Of a stretch of DNA of 64,000 nucleotides, positions 41,143 to 50,113 are shown one piece after another. The first letter of the stretch is position 1; every line of letters starts with the position of its first letter. The translations under genes were made by a program, and so were the position numbers. The notes below the pieces were generated by a model. That model was not told the origin of the DNA, searched no databases, and saw only the letters and a program-made list of their open reading frames with translations. Origin of the DNA: an uncultured Prevotellaceae bacterium (GTDB lineage Bacteria > Bacteroidota > Bacteroidia > Bacteroidales > Muribaculaceae); NCBI GenBank assembly GCA_900318065.1, contig ONIY01000023.1:1-64000 (forward strand), given 5' to 3'.

Positions 41143-43497
41143 ATGAAACATATCCTCACAATAATGCTGGCACTTGTGGCCCTTGCGTCACAGGCACAGA
41201 ACGATTATGGCTTGTGGACCATCCATGCCATGTTTGCTGGCGAGAATGTCGCTAACTGTATCGACACAGGCGACGATGTGTATTACCTCTCAAGCGACAA
41301 CTTGTTCCGTTACGACAAGGACACGCAGGAGAATGAGCATCTCAATCGTGCCAACTACCTTAGCGACTCGGGAGTGAAGAACATCTACTACAACCACGAT
41401 AAGCAATATATCATGGTGGTGTATCAAAACTCTAACATCGACGTGATAGACACCAGCGATGGCAGCGTGAGCAACATCAGCGACATCAAGAATGCCGACA
41501 TCATGACCTCAAAGGCGATCAACGACATCACCTTTGCCAGCGGCAATCGCGCCGTGGTAGCCACCGACTTTGGTTTTGTGATTCTCAATGACGAGAAACT
41601 CGAGGTGATAACTTCCTATATTTCCGACATGCCTATGCTGAGTGCCGCAATTATGGGCGACTACCTGATATTGAACCAAAACGGCAATTTCTACTATGCG
41701 CCAACAACGAAGCACATCCAGCAGCTGAGCGACTTCGCAGTGCAGGCAGTGGGGCTCAAGGGCGCTTTTGTGCCACTGTCAAGCGACCGCTTCTTTGTGC
41801 TCGCCGAGAGCCAGCTCGCGCTGGTGACCATAGCCCACAATGGCGACAATCTCTCGTTCACCACATCCAGGGTGGCGAGTGGCAAACCGGTTGCGGTTAG
41901 CAAGACGGGCGATGGCGGCTATGTGGTGAGCTTTGACAAGGCCGATTACTATTACACCACCAGTGCCACCGGCGACAACGCCGTGCAGCACGAGGGCGCG
42001 GGCATCTACTCCTCGCTCGACTCGGGCGATGGCATGTGGGTGCTGGGCGACGACGGCCTCAAGCACATATCGGGCGGAACAGTTACCCACCATGTGATTC
42101 CTAATGCCATCACCATCTGCAAGGTGCCCTTCTGGATGGTATACGACACCAGCAAGGACCATCTTGTGCTCACCAGCACCAGCGACAACGCCATCCTCGA
42201 CAACCTGCTCGACCGCGACATCAATTTCACGCTTGCCAACAAGACGCAGTTCAACACCTACGACGGCATGACGTGGAACGATATCACCCCCGAGAATATG
42301 CCAGAGCCCGATGGCGAGGGTAGCTATTGTTGCGCATGGTTTGTAATCTCGCCCAATGAGCCCAACACCTATTTCTTCAGCACCCGCAAGAAGGGTATCA
42401 TGAAGGTCACCGACGACAAGATTGTGGCAAATTATAATGGCGAGGAGTGCGGATTTATCAAGAAGACACGCATGCCAGCGCTCAACTTTGACTCGAAGGG
42501 AAACCTGTGGATATTGCAAACTCAGGACAACGACCACCCGGTGCGAGCTCTCACCCCAGCAAAGCAGGCCAAGGCGCAGCTCACGCCACAGGACTTTGTC
42601 TACAACACCAGCCCTCACCTGAGCAACATCAACCACAGCAGTTTCAAGCGCACGCAGTTTGCCATTGGCGCAGGCGACACTAAGGTTGCCGCTTGTGGTC
42701 ATTATCAAAAGCCCATCGTGATTTGGGACAACAACAGCGACCTCTCGCTCAACCGCAGCATCTCGTTTGCCTCGGGCAACCTGCCCGACCAGGACGGCAA
42801 GAACCTGGGCTGGTATGACATCAGGGCTATCACTGCCGACAATGCCGGCATGATTTGGATGGGGACTACTTCGGGAATTATTGCCTTTGACCCACGACAG
42901 GCCTTTAATGCCGACTTCCATGTCACTCACATCAAGGTGCCACGCAACGATGGCACTAATCTTGCCGACTACCTGCTTGACGGACAGACTATCAACTGCA
43001 TCGCAGTGGATGGCGCCAACCGCAAGTGGATAGGTACCAACGCCTCGGGACTCTTCCTCGTGAGTGCCGACGGCCAGCAAGTGCTCAAGAACTTCAACGC
43101 CACTAATAGTGTGCTGGGAACCAATCAAATCTATCAGGTGTGCTGTGATCCTAACAGCAACTCGGTGTTTGTCACCACTCCTTTGGGCGTGGCAGAGTAC
43201 AAGAGCGACGCCACTCCAGGGCAGGAGAACTTCAGCAATATCTATGCCTATCCTAACCCCGTGCGACCCGACTATGGCGGTCCCATCAACATCACCGGGC
43301 TTATGGAGAATTCGCTCGTGAAGATTGCCGACCCATCGGGCAACGTGATTCGTTCGCTCAAGTCTACGGGCGGCATGGTAACCTGGGACGGATGCAACTA
43401 CAACGGCGACCTGGTGCCAACAGGCGTCTATACGATTATAGCCTCCTCGGCAAGTGGCTCAGGAGGTGGCACTGCCAAGGTGCTGATTGTGAGGTAA
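41143..43497 (+). CDS. PorZ-like secreted double beta-propeller protein, copy 3
   Basis: 784 aa. It has a signal peptide (MKHILTIMLALVALASQAQ), YGLWTIHAMFAGENVANCID, YYLSSDNLFRYDKDTQE, NIYYNHDKQYIMVVYQNSNI, FDSKGNLWILQ, GTTSGIIAFDPRQAF, NRKWIGTNASGLFLVSADGQ and C-terminal IYAYPNPVRPDYGGPINI...VPTGVYTIIASS. It is only 36 nt after copy 2. An identical YAYPNPV segment in all three marks the sorting domain. Functionally it could be another T9SS accessory protein or a secreted propeller of unknown ligand. Confidence 0.7.
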   Translation: MKHILTIMLALVALASQAQNDYGLWTIHAMFAGENVANCIDTGDDVYYLSSDNLFRYDKDTQENEHLNRANYLSDSGVKNIYYNHDKQYIMVVYQNSNIDVIDTSDGSVSNISDIKNADIMTSKAINDITFASGNRAVVATDFGFVILNDEKLEVITSYISDMPMLSAAIMGDYLILNQNGNFYYAPTTKHIQQLSDFAVQAVGLKGAFVPLSSDRFFVLAESQLALVTIAHNGDNLSFTTSRVASGKPVAVSKTGDGGYVVSFDKADYYYTTSATGDNAVQHEGAGIYSSLDSGDGMWVLGDDGLKHISGGTVTHHVIPNAITICKVPFWMVYDTSKDHLVLTSTSDNAILDNLLDRDINFTLANKTQFNTYDGMTWNDITPENMPEPDGEGSYCCAWFVISPNEPNTYFFSTRKKGIMKVTDDKIVANYNGEECGFIKKTRMPALNFDSKGNLWILQTQDNDHPVRALTPAKQAKAQLTPQDFVYNTSPHLSNINHSSFKRTQFAIGAGDTKVAACGHYQKPIVIWDNNSDLSLNRSISFASGNLPDQDGKNLGWYDIRAITADNAGMIWMGTTSGIIAFDPRQAFNADFHVTHIKVPRNDGTNLADYLLDGQTINCIAVDGANRKWIGTNASGLFLVSADGQQVLKNFNATNSVLGTNQIYQVCCDPNSNSVFVTTPLGVAEYKSDATPGQENFSNIYAYPNPVRPDYGGPINITGLMENSLVKIADPSGNVIRSLKSTGGMVTWDGCNYNGDLVPTGVYTIIASSASGSGGGTAKVLIVR

Positions 43498-43530
43498 AAC
43501 CAGGGTTTGTAAAACAATTACCAATAATAT

Positions 43531-43565
43531 AATAAGGTGGACTCAATTGTTGAGTTCACCTTATT
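43531..43565 (+). terminator. Hairpin after PorZ-like copy 3
   Basis: AATAAGGTGgACTCAA (43531-43546) and TTGAGTtCACCTTATT (43550-43565) form a 16-bp stem with one mismatch and a 3-nt loop. No strong T-run follows. Confidence 0.7.
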
Positions 43566-43610
43566 CAAGTTTCTAAGGTGATTGTGTGCATAGAGACCGC
43601 TAAATATTAG

Positions 43611-43741
43611 GCGATAAGCTCCCCCTCTAAGATAGAGGGGGCGGGGGGGAGTATGATGATTTCGTTGAATTTCCCCTCATCGTTCGCTGTGTTGCTAGTG
43701 TTCATACTCCCCCTAACCCCCTCTAACTTAGAGGGGGAACT
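43611..43741. repeat. MITE-like inverted element with CTCCCCCTCTA arms
   Basis: The left arm AGCTCCCCCTCTAAGATAG... to GGGGGGGAGTATGA (43617-43655) and the right arm TCATACTCCCCCTAACCCC... to TTAGAGGGGGAA (43700-43739) are imperfect inverses of each other around an AT-rich core of about 45 bp. The left end GGCGATAAGCTCCCCCTCTA matches the palindrome inside aroA. Confidence 0.85.
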
Positions 43742-43758
43742 AACTTGCGAAATTTGGG

Positions 43759-44262
43759 TCACCTTACTGTTTTCTTGCGCTTCAATGTCATGAAGGTGTA
43801 AGGGTAGGGGTTGCGGTCGTCGGCGGGGTGCTCTTCCTGCGAGGTGATGGTCCAGGAACGCATGTCGATGCGGGGGAAGTGAGCGTCGGTGTCCTTGAAC
43901 TTGTGGTCAATTACCGTGAGATAGATGGTGTTGACCAGCGGGAAGGTGGCGCGATAAACTTCGGCGCCGCCAATGATGAACACCTCGCCAGGCATGGTGG
44001 CTGCCGCCAGAGCCTCGTCGATGCCGTGTGCCACGGTGACGCCCTGGGGAGCATAGTCGCTGTTGCGAGTGATGACGATGTTCTGCCGCCCTGGCAATGC
44101 ACCCTTGGGGAACGACTCAAAGGTCTTGCGTCCCATCACGATGGAGTGCCCCATGGTGATGTCCTTGAAATGCCGCATGTCGGCAGGCAGGTGGCACAGC
44201 AGCTGTCCCTGCTTGCCAATGGCACCATTGCGGTCGATGGCTACGATAATTGTATAGATCAT
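43759..44262 (-). CDS. folA: Dihydrofolate reductase
   Basis: 167 aa. It starts MIYTIIVAIDRNGAIGKQGQ and has LCHLPADMRHFKDITMG, MGRKTFESFPKGALPGRQNI and FIIGGAEVYRATFP, all classic DHFR features. It reduces dihydrofolate with NADPH and regenerates the folate used by ThyA, encoded just upstream on the same strand. The gap to thyA is filled by the composite repeat cassette, and CAGTTATCAG units begin 3 nt from the start codon. Confidence 0.97.
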   Translation of the reverse strand: MIYTIIVAIDRNGAIGKQGQLLCHLPADMRHFKDITMGHSIVMGRKTFESFPKGALPGRQNIVITRNSDYAPQGVTVAHGIDEALAAATMPGEVFIIGGAEVYRATFPLVNTIYLTVIDHKFKDTDAHFPRIDMRSWTITSQEEHPADDRNPYPYTFMTLKRKKTVR

Positions 44263-44432
44263 TGTCAGTTATCAGTTTTCAGTTATCAGTTTTCAGTTAT
44301 CAGTTTTCAGTTTTTAGTTGAGTAGTAGAATAGTAAAGTAGTAGAGTAGTACTCTCTCCACTCTCCTCTTCCCTCTCTCCTCTCTCCTAATCTCATCACT
44401 GCCTTCCATAAACCATAAACTATAAACCAGTT
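44263..44432 (+). repeat. Composite intergenic repeat cassette, copy 3
   Basis: Module order: CAGTTATCAGTTTTCAG 10-nt units (44266-44318), TTGAGTAGTAGAATAGTAAA and GTAGTAGAGTAG (44318-44350), CTCTCC/CTCTTCC (44351-44386), CTGCCTTCCATAAACCATAA (44400-44425). It fills the whole folA-thyA gap. Confidence 0.88.
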
Positions 44433-44441
44433 CCACCACCT

Positions 44442-45236
44442 TTACACCGATACTACGCCCTTGATGAGTGGCCAGGGGTCGTAGCCTTCGAGCTGGAAGT
44501 CGTCGTACTGGTAGTCGAAGATGCTCTTCACGTCGGGGTTGAGCACCATGCGTGGCAGGGGACGGGGCTCGCGGCTCAGCTGCTCATGCACCTGGTCCAT
44601 GTGGTTGAGGTAGATGTGGGCATCGCCAAAGGTGTGGACAAACTCGCCCGGCTCAAGACCCGTGACATGGGCCACCATCATGCACAGCAGGGCATAGCTG
44701 GCGATGTTGAACGGTACACCCAGGAAGAGGTCGGCACTGCGCTGATAGAGCTGCAGACTCAACTTGCCGTTGGCTACATAGAACTGGAACAGCGAGTGGC
44801 AGGGTGGCAACTTCATCGTGGGCACGTCGGCAACGTTCCAGGCGCTCACCATGATGCGGCGAGAGTCGGGAGTGTTCTTGATTTGGTCGATGACCTGCGA
44901 TATCTGGTCTATCGAGCCGCCGTGGTAGTCGGGCCACGAGCGCCACTGGTGACCATAGACGGGTCCCAGGTCGCCATTCTCGTCGGCCCACTCGTTCCAT
45001 ATCCTCACGCCGTGCTCCTGCAGGTAATGCACGTTGGTGTCGCCCTTGAGGAACCACAGGAGTTCGTAGATGATTGACTTAAGATGCACTTTCTTGGTGG
45101 TGAGCAGGGGAAATCCCTTGCTCAGGTCGCAGCGCAACTGGTAGCCAAAGATGCTCTTGGTGCCAGTGCCAGTGCGGTCGTGCTTGATGGTGCCGTTGTC
45201 GAGCACATGCTGTAGCAAGTCGAGATATTGTTTCAT
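44442..45236 (-). CDS. thyA: Thymidylate synthase
   Basis: 264 aa, standard length. It starts [20 protein letters not shown] and has [19 protein letters not shown], the active-site Cys in [31 protein letters not shown] and the C-terminal [11 protein letters not shown]. It methylates dUMP using methylene-tetrahydrofolate. Gene order on the minus strand is SH3 protein - thyA - folA, so dTMP synthesis and folate recycling are adjacent. Confidence 0.98.
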   Translation of the reverse strand: MKQYLDLLQHVLDNGTIKHDRTGTGTKSIFGYQLRCDLSKGFPLLTTKKVHLKSIIYELLWFLKGDTNVHYLQEHGVRIWNEWADENGDLGPVYGHQWRSWPDYHGGSIDQISQVIDQIKNTPDSRRIMVSAWNVADVPTMKLPPCHSLFQFYVANGKLSLQLYQRSADLFLGVPFNIASYALLCMMVAHVTGLEPGEFVHTFGDAHIYLNHMDQVHEQLSREPRPLPRMVLNPDVKSIFDYQYDDFQLEGYDPWPLIKGVVSV

Positions 45237-45308
45237 TGTTTTTTAGTGCAGAGTATAGAGTGGAGAGTACAGAGTACAGAGGGGAGAGGGGAGAGGGTGA
45301 TTTTTGCC

Positions 45309-45749
45309 CTAGAAGGTGCACATGCCGTCCCAGTCTAGCAGGTCGCTGCGCACGTAGCCTACCTTTCCGTCGACTTTCACTTTGAACCAGCCTTTCACGA
45401 AGCCCAGGCATTTGTAGCAATCGGGCACATAACCTGCTGGGTCGGGAATTTTGGCAACCACAGGCGAATTGGTGGTTGGGCTCTTGCGCACGTTGAGGTT
45501 GCCGGTGTGAGTCTGCTCATAGTAGACAACGCCTTGGCCTTTGGCGGCACTATAAGTTACGACACGGTGTCCGCGCTTGGGCACGGTTGTCACATCTTGA
45601 ACACTGATGTAGTAGGTCGATGTGCCGCTTTCAACATATCGCCCAACGGCATTGCCGCGGCTGTCGACCACCATTTTCATGCTCCGCTGCTGAGCGTTCA
45701 TAATCCCAAAGCAAGCGAGCAATAATGATAAAACTAAAAATTTCTTCAT
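45309..45749 (-). CDS. Secreted bacterial SH3-domain protein
   Basis: 146 aa with a signal peptide (MKKFLVLSLLLACFGIMNAQ). The C-terminal half is an SH3b-like domain: GNLNVRKSPTTNSPVVAKIP ... GWFKVKVDGKVGYVRSDLL. SH3b domains usually bind peptidoglycan or mediate cell-wall contacts. It ends 72 nt before thyA. The upstream gap to polA holds a composite repeat. Confidence 0.82.
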   Translation of the reverse strand: MKKFLVLSLLLACFGIMNAQQRSMKMVVDSRGNAVGRYVESGTSTYYISVQDVTTVPKRGHRVVTYSAAKGQGVVYYEQTHTGNLNVRKSPTTNSPVVAKIPDPAGYVPDCYKCLGFVKGWFKVKVDGKVGYVRSDLLDWDGMCTF

Positions 45750-45754
45750 CGTTT

Positions 45755-45965
45755 AATTCTGTTTATTGTTTATTGTTTTATTGTTTATTGTTTTTTCGTT
45801 TATTGTTTATTGTTTATAGTTTATGGAAGGCAGTGGCGAGACTTTGGGCACTGCAATCTCTAAAAACTGCAAATCAAAAAGTGTTGTCTCACAATCGGTT
45901 GGCAGGTCGCAAGGCACCGCCTTGCGAGAAAAACTGATTACTGATAACTGACTACTGAAAACTGC
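45755..45965 (-). repeat. Composite intergenic repeat cassette, copy 4 (inverted)
   Basis: Read on the minus strand from the polA stop: CAGTTTTCAGTAGTCAG units, a CGCAAGGCggtGCCTTGCG palindrome, CGACCTGCCAACCGATTGTG, then GTCTCGCCACTGCCTTCCAT and repeated AATAAAC units reaching the SH3 gene start. It matches the variant with the palindrome module at 11120-11350. Confidence 0.85.
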
Positions 45966-48803
45966 CTAATGTGCATCGAGCCAGTTGCTGGCAGTGCCGT
46001 GGCTGGCGGTGAGGCGCACGCGGCCATGATAGGCGTTCTCCATCTCGGTGACAACAATTTGCGTCACTTTCTCGAGTTCGCTGGGGATGACGTCGAAGTT
46101 CAACTCGTCGTGCACCTGTAGTATCATCTTTGACTTGATGCCTTCCTCTTCAAAGCGGCGGTAGATGGCTATCATGGCAATCTTGATGACGTCGGCAGCG
46201 GTGCCCTGGATGGGGGCGTTGACGGCGTTGCGCTCGCTGAAACTGCGCACCACGGCGTTGCGGGAGTTGATATCGGGCAACATGCGGCGGCGGCCAAAGA
46301 GGGTGGTCACATAGCCCTGCTCGCGTGCCTGCGCCACACTGCGCTCAATGTACTGCTTCACTTGTGGGAAGGTATCGAAATAGCCATCTATCAGCATTTT
46401 TGCCTCGCTGCGAGGGATGTTCAATCGCTGGCTCAGCCCAAATGCCGAGATGCCGTAGAGGATGCCAAAGTTGGCGGTCTTCGCCTTCCGTCGCTGGTCG
46501 GCAGTGACCTTGTCGAGGTCCTCGTGGTAAATCTTTGCTGCCGTGATGGCATGGATGTCCTCGTTGGCGGCAAAGGCGTTAAGCATCGTGGTGTCGTTGC
46601 TCAGGTCGGCGACGAGGCGCAGTTCTATCTGCGAGTAGTCGGCGCTGAAGAACACGTTTCCGTCGGCAGGGATGAAAGCACGGCGAATCTCCTTGCCGTC
46701 GTCGCTGCGCACGGGAATGTTCTGCAGGTTGGGGTTGGTCGACGACAAGCGCCCGGTGGCGGTCACCGTTTGGTTATAGGTGGTGTGGATGCGCCCTGTG
46801 CGGGGATTCACGAGTGCTGGCAGCGCGTTGACGTAGGTGGAGAGCAACTTGCGCAGGCCTCTCAGCTCCAGAATCTTGTCAACCAGTGGATGGCGGTCGC
46901 GCACCTTCATGAGCACTTCCTCGGTGGTGGAGTACTGGCCAGTCTTGGTCTTCTTGGCCTTGGCGTCAATCTTCAAGTGTCCAAAGAGCACCTCGCCCAC
47001 CTGAGCAGGTGAGGCGGTGTTGAAGTCCATGCCTGCAAGCTCGTGGCACTCATGGTCGAGGGCGTCGACCTGCTCGGTGAGTTTCACCGAATAGTCGGCA
47101 AGCGCCTTCTTGTCGATGCGTGCTCCGGCAATCTCCATGCTTGCGAGCACCTTCACCAGTGGCATCTCGATGGTGGTGAGCAAGTGGGTCATGCCGTTTT
47201 CCTCAAGGCGTTTCTCGAGCTCGGGCTTGAGTGCGAGAGCCAGGTCGGCCATCTCGCATGCCCAGTTGCTGAGTTTGTCGGGCTTGACATCGGCCATCTT
47301 CTTCTGCTTCTTGCTCTTGCTGCTGGTAAGGCTCTCGGGGTTGATGGCCTGGTATTCAAGTAGTTCTTCGGCAATATTCTTGGTGCTGTGGCTGCGCTCG
47401 GGCTGCAGCAGGTAGTGGGCAACGCCAGTGTCGAAGTAGTCGCCACGGTAGTTGATGCCCAGGTTGCTCAGCACTACGATGTCACGCTTGATGTCGTTGC
47501 TCACCAGCGGCACCTTGCCGTCGAATAGCGGCGTGATAGCGCCCATCATCCATCCCATGTCGTCGAGCGGCATGAACGTGGCGTTGTAACGCTCGTTGCT
47601 CACTGCCACTCCCACAAGCCGTGCCCGCATGGCCTCTTCGCCGTCGGCAACAAGACACACGCCCACTGGTTTGCCATCGGCAACCAGCGCCTCTACGATT
47701 TGTGCCGCCTCGGCATCGTCGGCGACGAGGCGGAAGTTGTGGGGATGTGAGTCGATGTTGTCAAGGTCGACGGTTACAGGCTTCAACTGTTCCATTTCTC
47801 TTGAGTCTAGGTCGTCAAAGAGCGATGGCTGACCAGGATTCTTCTTGGGATGGTTCACGATTTCCAGTTCGGCACGCGATACGTTCTTCAGCGCCTCGGC
47901 GGCAGTGGGGGCGTTCTTGATGCCCACATTGGCCTCGCCATGCTCAATGATGCGCACTGCCAGCGTGCGGAACTCAAGTTCCCTGAACACCTTGGCAAGG
48001 GCATGCATGTTGGCTGGCTTGCGTCGCAGCTTCTCCTCGTCCCACTCCACAGGCACATCGGTCTTGATGGTGGCAAGGAACTTGGAGAACTTGATCTTGT
48101 CGACGTTCTCGGTCACTTTGCGCTGCACTGAGCCTGTGAGCTGGTCGGTGCTGGCAAGCAGATTCTCAACCGAGCCAAACTGGTGAATCAGCTTCTTGGC
48201 AGTCACCTCTCCCACTCCTGGGCAGCCAGGGATGTTGTCGGCAGCATCGCCCTGCAACGCCAGCAAGTCGATGACCTGCAGCGGACTGGTGAAGCCATAT
48301 TTTGCTTTTATCTCCTCAACACCTTGAATCTCCACTTCGCTGCCCTTGCGGCCTGGGTGATAAATCTTCACCTTGTCGGTCACGAGTTGCCCAAAGTCTT
48401 TGTCGGGCGTCATCATGTAAGTCTCAAAGCCATGTTCCTGAGCCATGTGGGCAAGGGTGCCTATCACGTCGTCGGCCTCATAACCGGGCACCTCAATCAC
48501 GGGGATGTTGTAGGACTCGATGATGCGCTTGATGTAAGGCACTGCACGTTTGATGTCCTCGGGGGTCTCGTCGCGGTTGGCTTTATAGTCTTCGTAGGCC
48601 TCATGCCTGAAGGTCCCGCCTGGGGGGTCGAAGCACACAGCAATGTGGGTGGGTTGCTCTTTCTTGAGAACATCCTGAAGGGTGTTGACAAACCCAAAGA
48701 TTGCCGACGTGTTGAGTCCGCTCGACGTGAACCGCGGGTTGCGCATCAGCGCATAGTAAGCCCTGAATATGAGCGCATAAGCGTCAAGAAGAAAAAGCTT
48801 CAT
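45966..48803 (-). CDS. polA: DNA polymerase I
   Basis: 945 aa. The 5'-3' exonuclease domain (about 1-290) has FLLDAYALIFRAYYAL, VPGYEADDVIGTLA and the helix-hairpin-helix GCPGVGEVTAKKLI. The polymerase domain (about 560-945) has motif A DYSQIELRLVADLSND, motif B RRKAKTANFGILYGISAFGL and motif C LQVHDELNFD. The 3'-5' exonuclease-like domain keeps the ExoII and ExoIII aspartates (NDIKRDIVVL, FDTGVAHYLLQP), but at ExoI the sequence is GVCLVADGEEAM, without the usual D-x-E. Proofreading may therefore be lost. The start codon is preceded by AAGTGTTAAG repeats. Confidence 0.97.
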   Translation of the reverse strand: MKLFLLDAYALIFRAYYALMRNPRFTSSGLNTSAIFGFVNTLQDVLKKEQPTHIAVCFDPPGGTFRHEAYEDYKANRDETPEDIKRAVPYIKRIIESYNIPVIEVPGYEADDVIGTLAHMAQEHGFETYMMTPDKDFGQLVTDKVKIYHPGRKGSEVEIQGVEEIKAKYGFTSPLQVIDLLALQGDAADNIPGCPGVGEVTAKKLIHQFGSVENLLASTDQLTGSVQRKVTENVDKIKFSKFLATIKTDVPVEWDEEKLRRKPANMHALAKVFRELEFRTLAVRIIEHGEANVGIKNAPTAAEALKNVSRAELEIVNHPKKNPGQPSLFDDLDSREMEQLKPVTVDLDNIDSHPHNFRLVADDAEAAQIVEALVADGKPVGVCLVADGEEAMRARLVGVAVSNERYNATFMPLDDMGWMMGAITPLFDGKVPLVSNDIKRDIVVLSNLGINYRGDYFDTGVAHYLLQPERSHSTKNIAEELLEYQAINPESLTSSKSKKQKKMADVKPDKLSNWACEMADLALALKPELEKRLEENGMTHLLTTIEMPLVKVLASMEIAGARIDKKALADYSVKLTEQVDALDHECHELAGMDFNTASPAQVGEVLFGHLKIDAKAKKTKTGQYSTTEEVLMKVRDRHPLVDKILELRGLRKLLSTYVNALPALVNPRTGRIHTTYNQTVTATGRLSSTNPNLQNIPVRSDDGKEIRRAFIPADGNVFFSADYSQIELRLVADLSNDTTMLNAFAANEDIHAITAAKIYHEDLDKVTADQRRKAKTANFGILYGISAFGLSQRLNIPRSEAKMLIDGYFDTFPQVKQYIERSVAQAREQGYVTTLFGRRRMLPDINSRNAVVRSFSERNAVNAPIQGTAADVIKIAMIAIYRRFEEEGIKSKMILQVHDELNFDVIPSELEKVTQIVVTEMENAYHGRVRLTASHGTASNWLDAH

Positions 48804-48975
48804 AACTTTTAAGTGTTAAGGGTAAAGTTTTAAGTGTTAAGTTGCGCCTGCGGCGCGGGAATCGAGGGAGAGGGAAGAGGGGAGAGGGGAGAGGGCTCTC
48901 GACTGCTCGACCGCTCGATTCCCATCCTCGATCCTCGATCCTCGACCTCCGATCCTCGATCCCCCATCCCCGAAA
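48804..48975. repeat. AAGTGTTAAG module, GCGCCTGCGGCGCG palindrome, GGGAGAGG and TCGATCC units
   Basis: AAGTGTTAAGGGTAAAG and TTTTAAGTGTTAAG (48811-48840) abut the polA start, followed by TTGCGCCTGCGGCGCGGGA (48841-48859), GGGAGAGG-type units and repeated CCTCGATCCTCGATC (48922-48965). The first two modules match 23077-23128. Confidence 0.8.
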
Positions 48976-49872
48976 TCAGAAGACTTTCTTGTCCTCGCCG
49001 GTGAATGACTGGAAGAGGGCGTTGGCAAGGCTTGACGCTCCAATGCGGAAGTAGCGGTTGTCGAGCCACTTCTCGCCCAGCACTTCCTTGACGATGGTGT
49101 AGTACTTGACGGCGTCGTCGGTGGTGCGAATGCCACCAGCGGCCTTGAAGCCAACCATCACGCCATGCTTCTCGTAGTATTCCTTGATGCACTGGCACAT
49201 CACATAGGCAGCCTCGAGCGAAGCGCCAGGATAGATTTTGCCAGTAGAGGTCTTGATGAAGTCGGCACCCGAGTACATCGCCAGTATCGACGCCTTCTTA
49301 ATGCGGGCTGCTGTCTCCAGGCATCCAGTCTCGAGGATTACCTTGAGCATGCGGCCGTGGCAAGCGTGCTTGATCTCAGAGATCTCGTCGCACAGTTCCT
49401 CATAGGCCTCGTCAAGGAAATAACCCATGTTGATCACGATGTCTACCTCGTCGGCGCCGTCGGCTACTGCCAGTGCAGTCTCGGCAATCTTGGTCTCGAG
49501 ATGTGCTTGCGAGGCGGGGAAGCTGGCGCTGCACACCACCACGTCTACGTCGCTCACCTCAAGGTTGGCGCGTACCACCTGGGCAAAGTTGCTGTAGACG
49601 CACACTCCTGCCACGTTCTTGTACTGGGGGTAGTTGCGCCAGTATTCGTTCACCTTTTGTGTGAATGCTGCCACGCTGCGCTCGCTGTCGGTAGTGCTCA
49701 GTGTGGTGAGGTCCACGGTGTTAAGGAGGAACTCCTGCACTTCGCGAGTGTTGTTCTCGGCGGCATGTTCCTCAATGATTTTTGCCACTTCGGCTTTCAC
49801 CTTAGCATCGTCTTCGGTCACGTTGCTGCCATTGATAGCAGCCAGATACTTGTTTTCAATTTTTTCTGCCAT
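48976..49872 (-). CDS. deoC: Deoxyribose-phosphate aldolase
   Basis: 298 aa. The catalytic Schiff-base lysine lies in ADFIKTSTGK; the second active-site Lys is in GFKAAGGIRT. GADEVDIVINMGYFLD and RMLKVILETGCL are further DeoC motifs. It splits deoxyribose-5-phosphate into glyceraldehyde-3-phosphate and acetaldehyde in deoxynucleoside catabolism. The N-terminal extension of about 45 aa is normal for the Bacteroidetes form. It lies downstream of the MazG-like gene, across the cassette 49873-50113. Confidence 0.96.
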   Translation of the reverse strand: MAEKIENKYLAAINGSNVTEDDAKVKAEVAKIIEEHAAENNTREVQEFLLNTVDLTTLSTTDSERSVAAFTQKVNEYWRNYPQYKNVAGVCVYSNFAQVVRANLEVSDVDVVVCSASFPASQAHLETKIAETALAVADGADEVDIVINMGYFLDEAYEELCDEISEIKHACHGRMLKVILETGCLETAARIKKASILAMYSGADFIKTSTGKIYPGASLEAAYVMCQCIKEYYEKHGVMVGFKAAGGIRTTDDAVKYYTIVKEVLGEKWLDNRYFRIGASSLANALFQSFTGEDKKVF

Positions 49873-50113
49873 AATTTAGAGTTGTCAGTTATCAGTAGTC
49901 AGTTATCAGTTATCAGTTTTCAGTTGAGTAGTAGAATAGTAAAGTAGTAGAGTAGTTGAGAACTCTCACCTCTCACCTCTCACCTCTCACCTCTTCCCAC
50001 TCACCTCTTCCCACTCACCTCTTCCCACTCTCCTCTTCCCTCTCTCCTCTCTCCTCTTCCCTCTCCCCTAATCTCTTCACTGCCTTCCATAAACCATAAA
50101 CTATAAACAAGAA
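49873..50113 (+). repeat. Composite intergenic repeat cassette, copy 5
   Basis: CAGTTATCAGTAGTCAG units (49888-49924), TTGAGTAGTAGAATAGTAAA and GTAGTAGAGTAGTTGAGAAC (49924-49962), many CTCACCTCT/CTCTTCCCA units (49963-50066), then CTTCACTGCCTTCCATAAAC and CATAAACTATAAAC (50078-50109). It fills the deoC-MazG gap. Confidence 0.9.
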
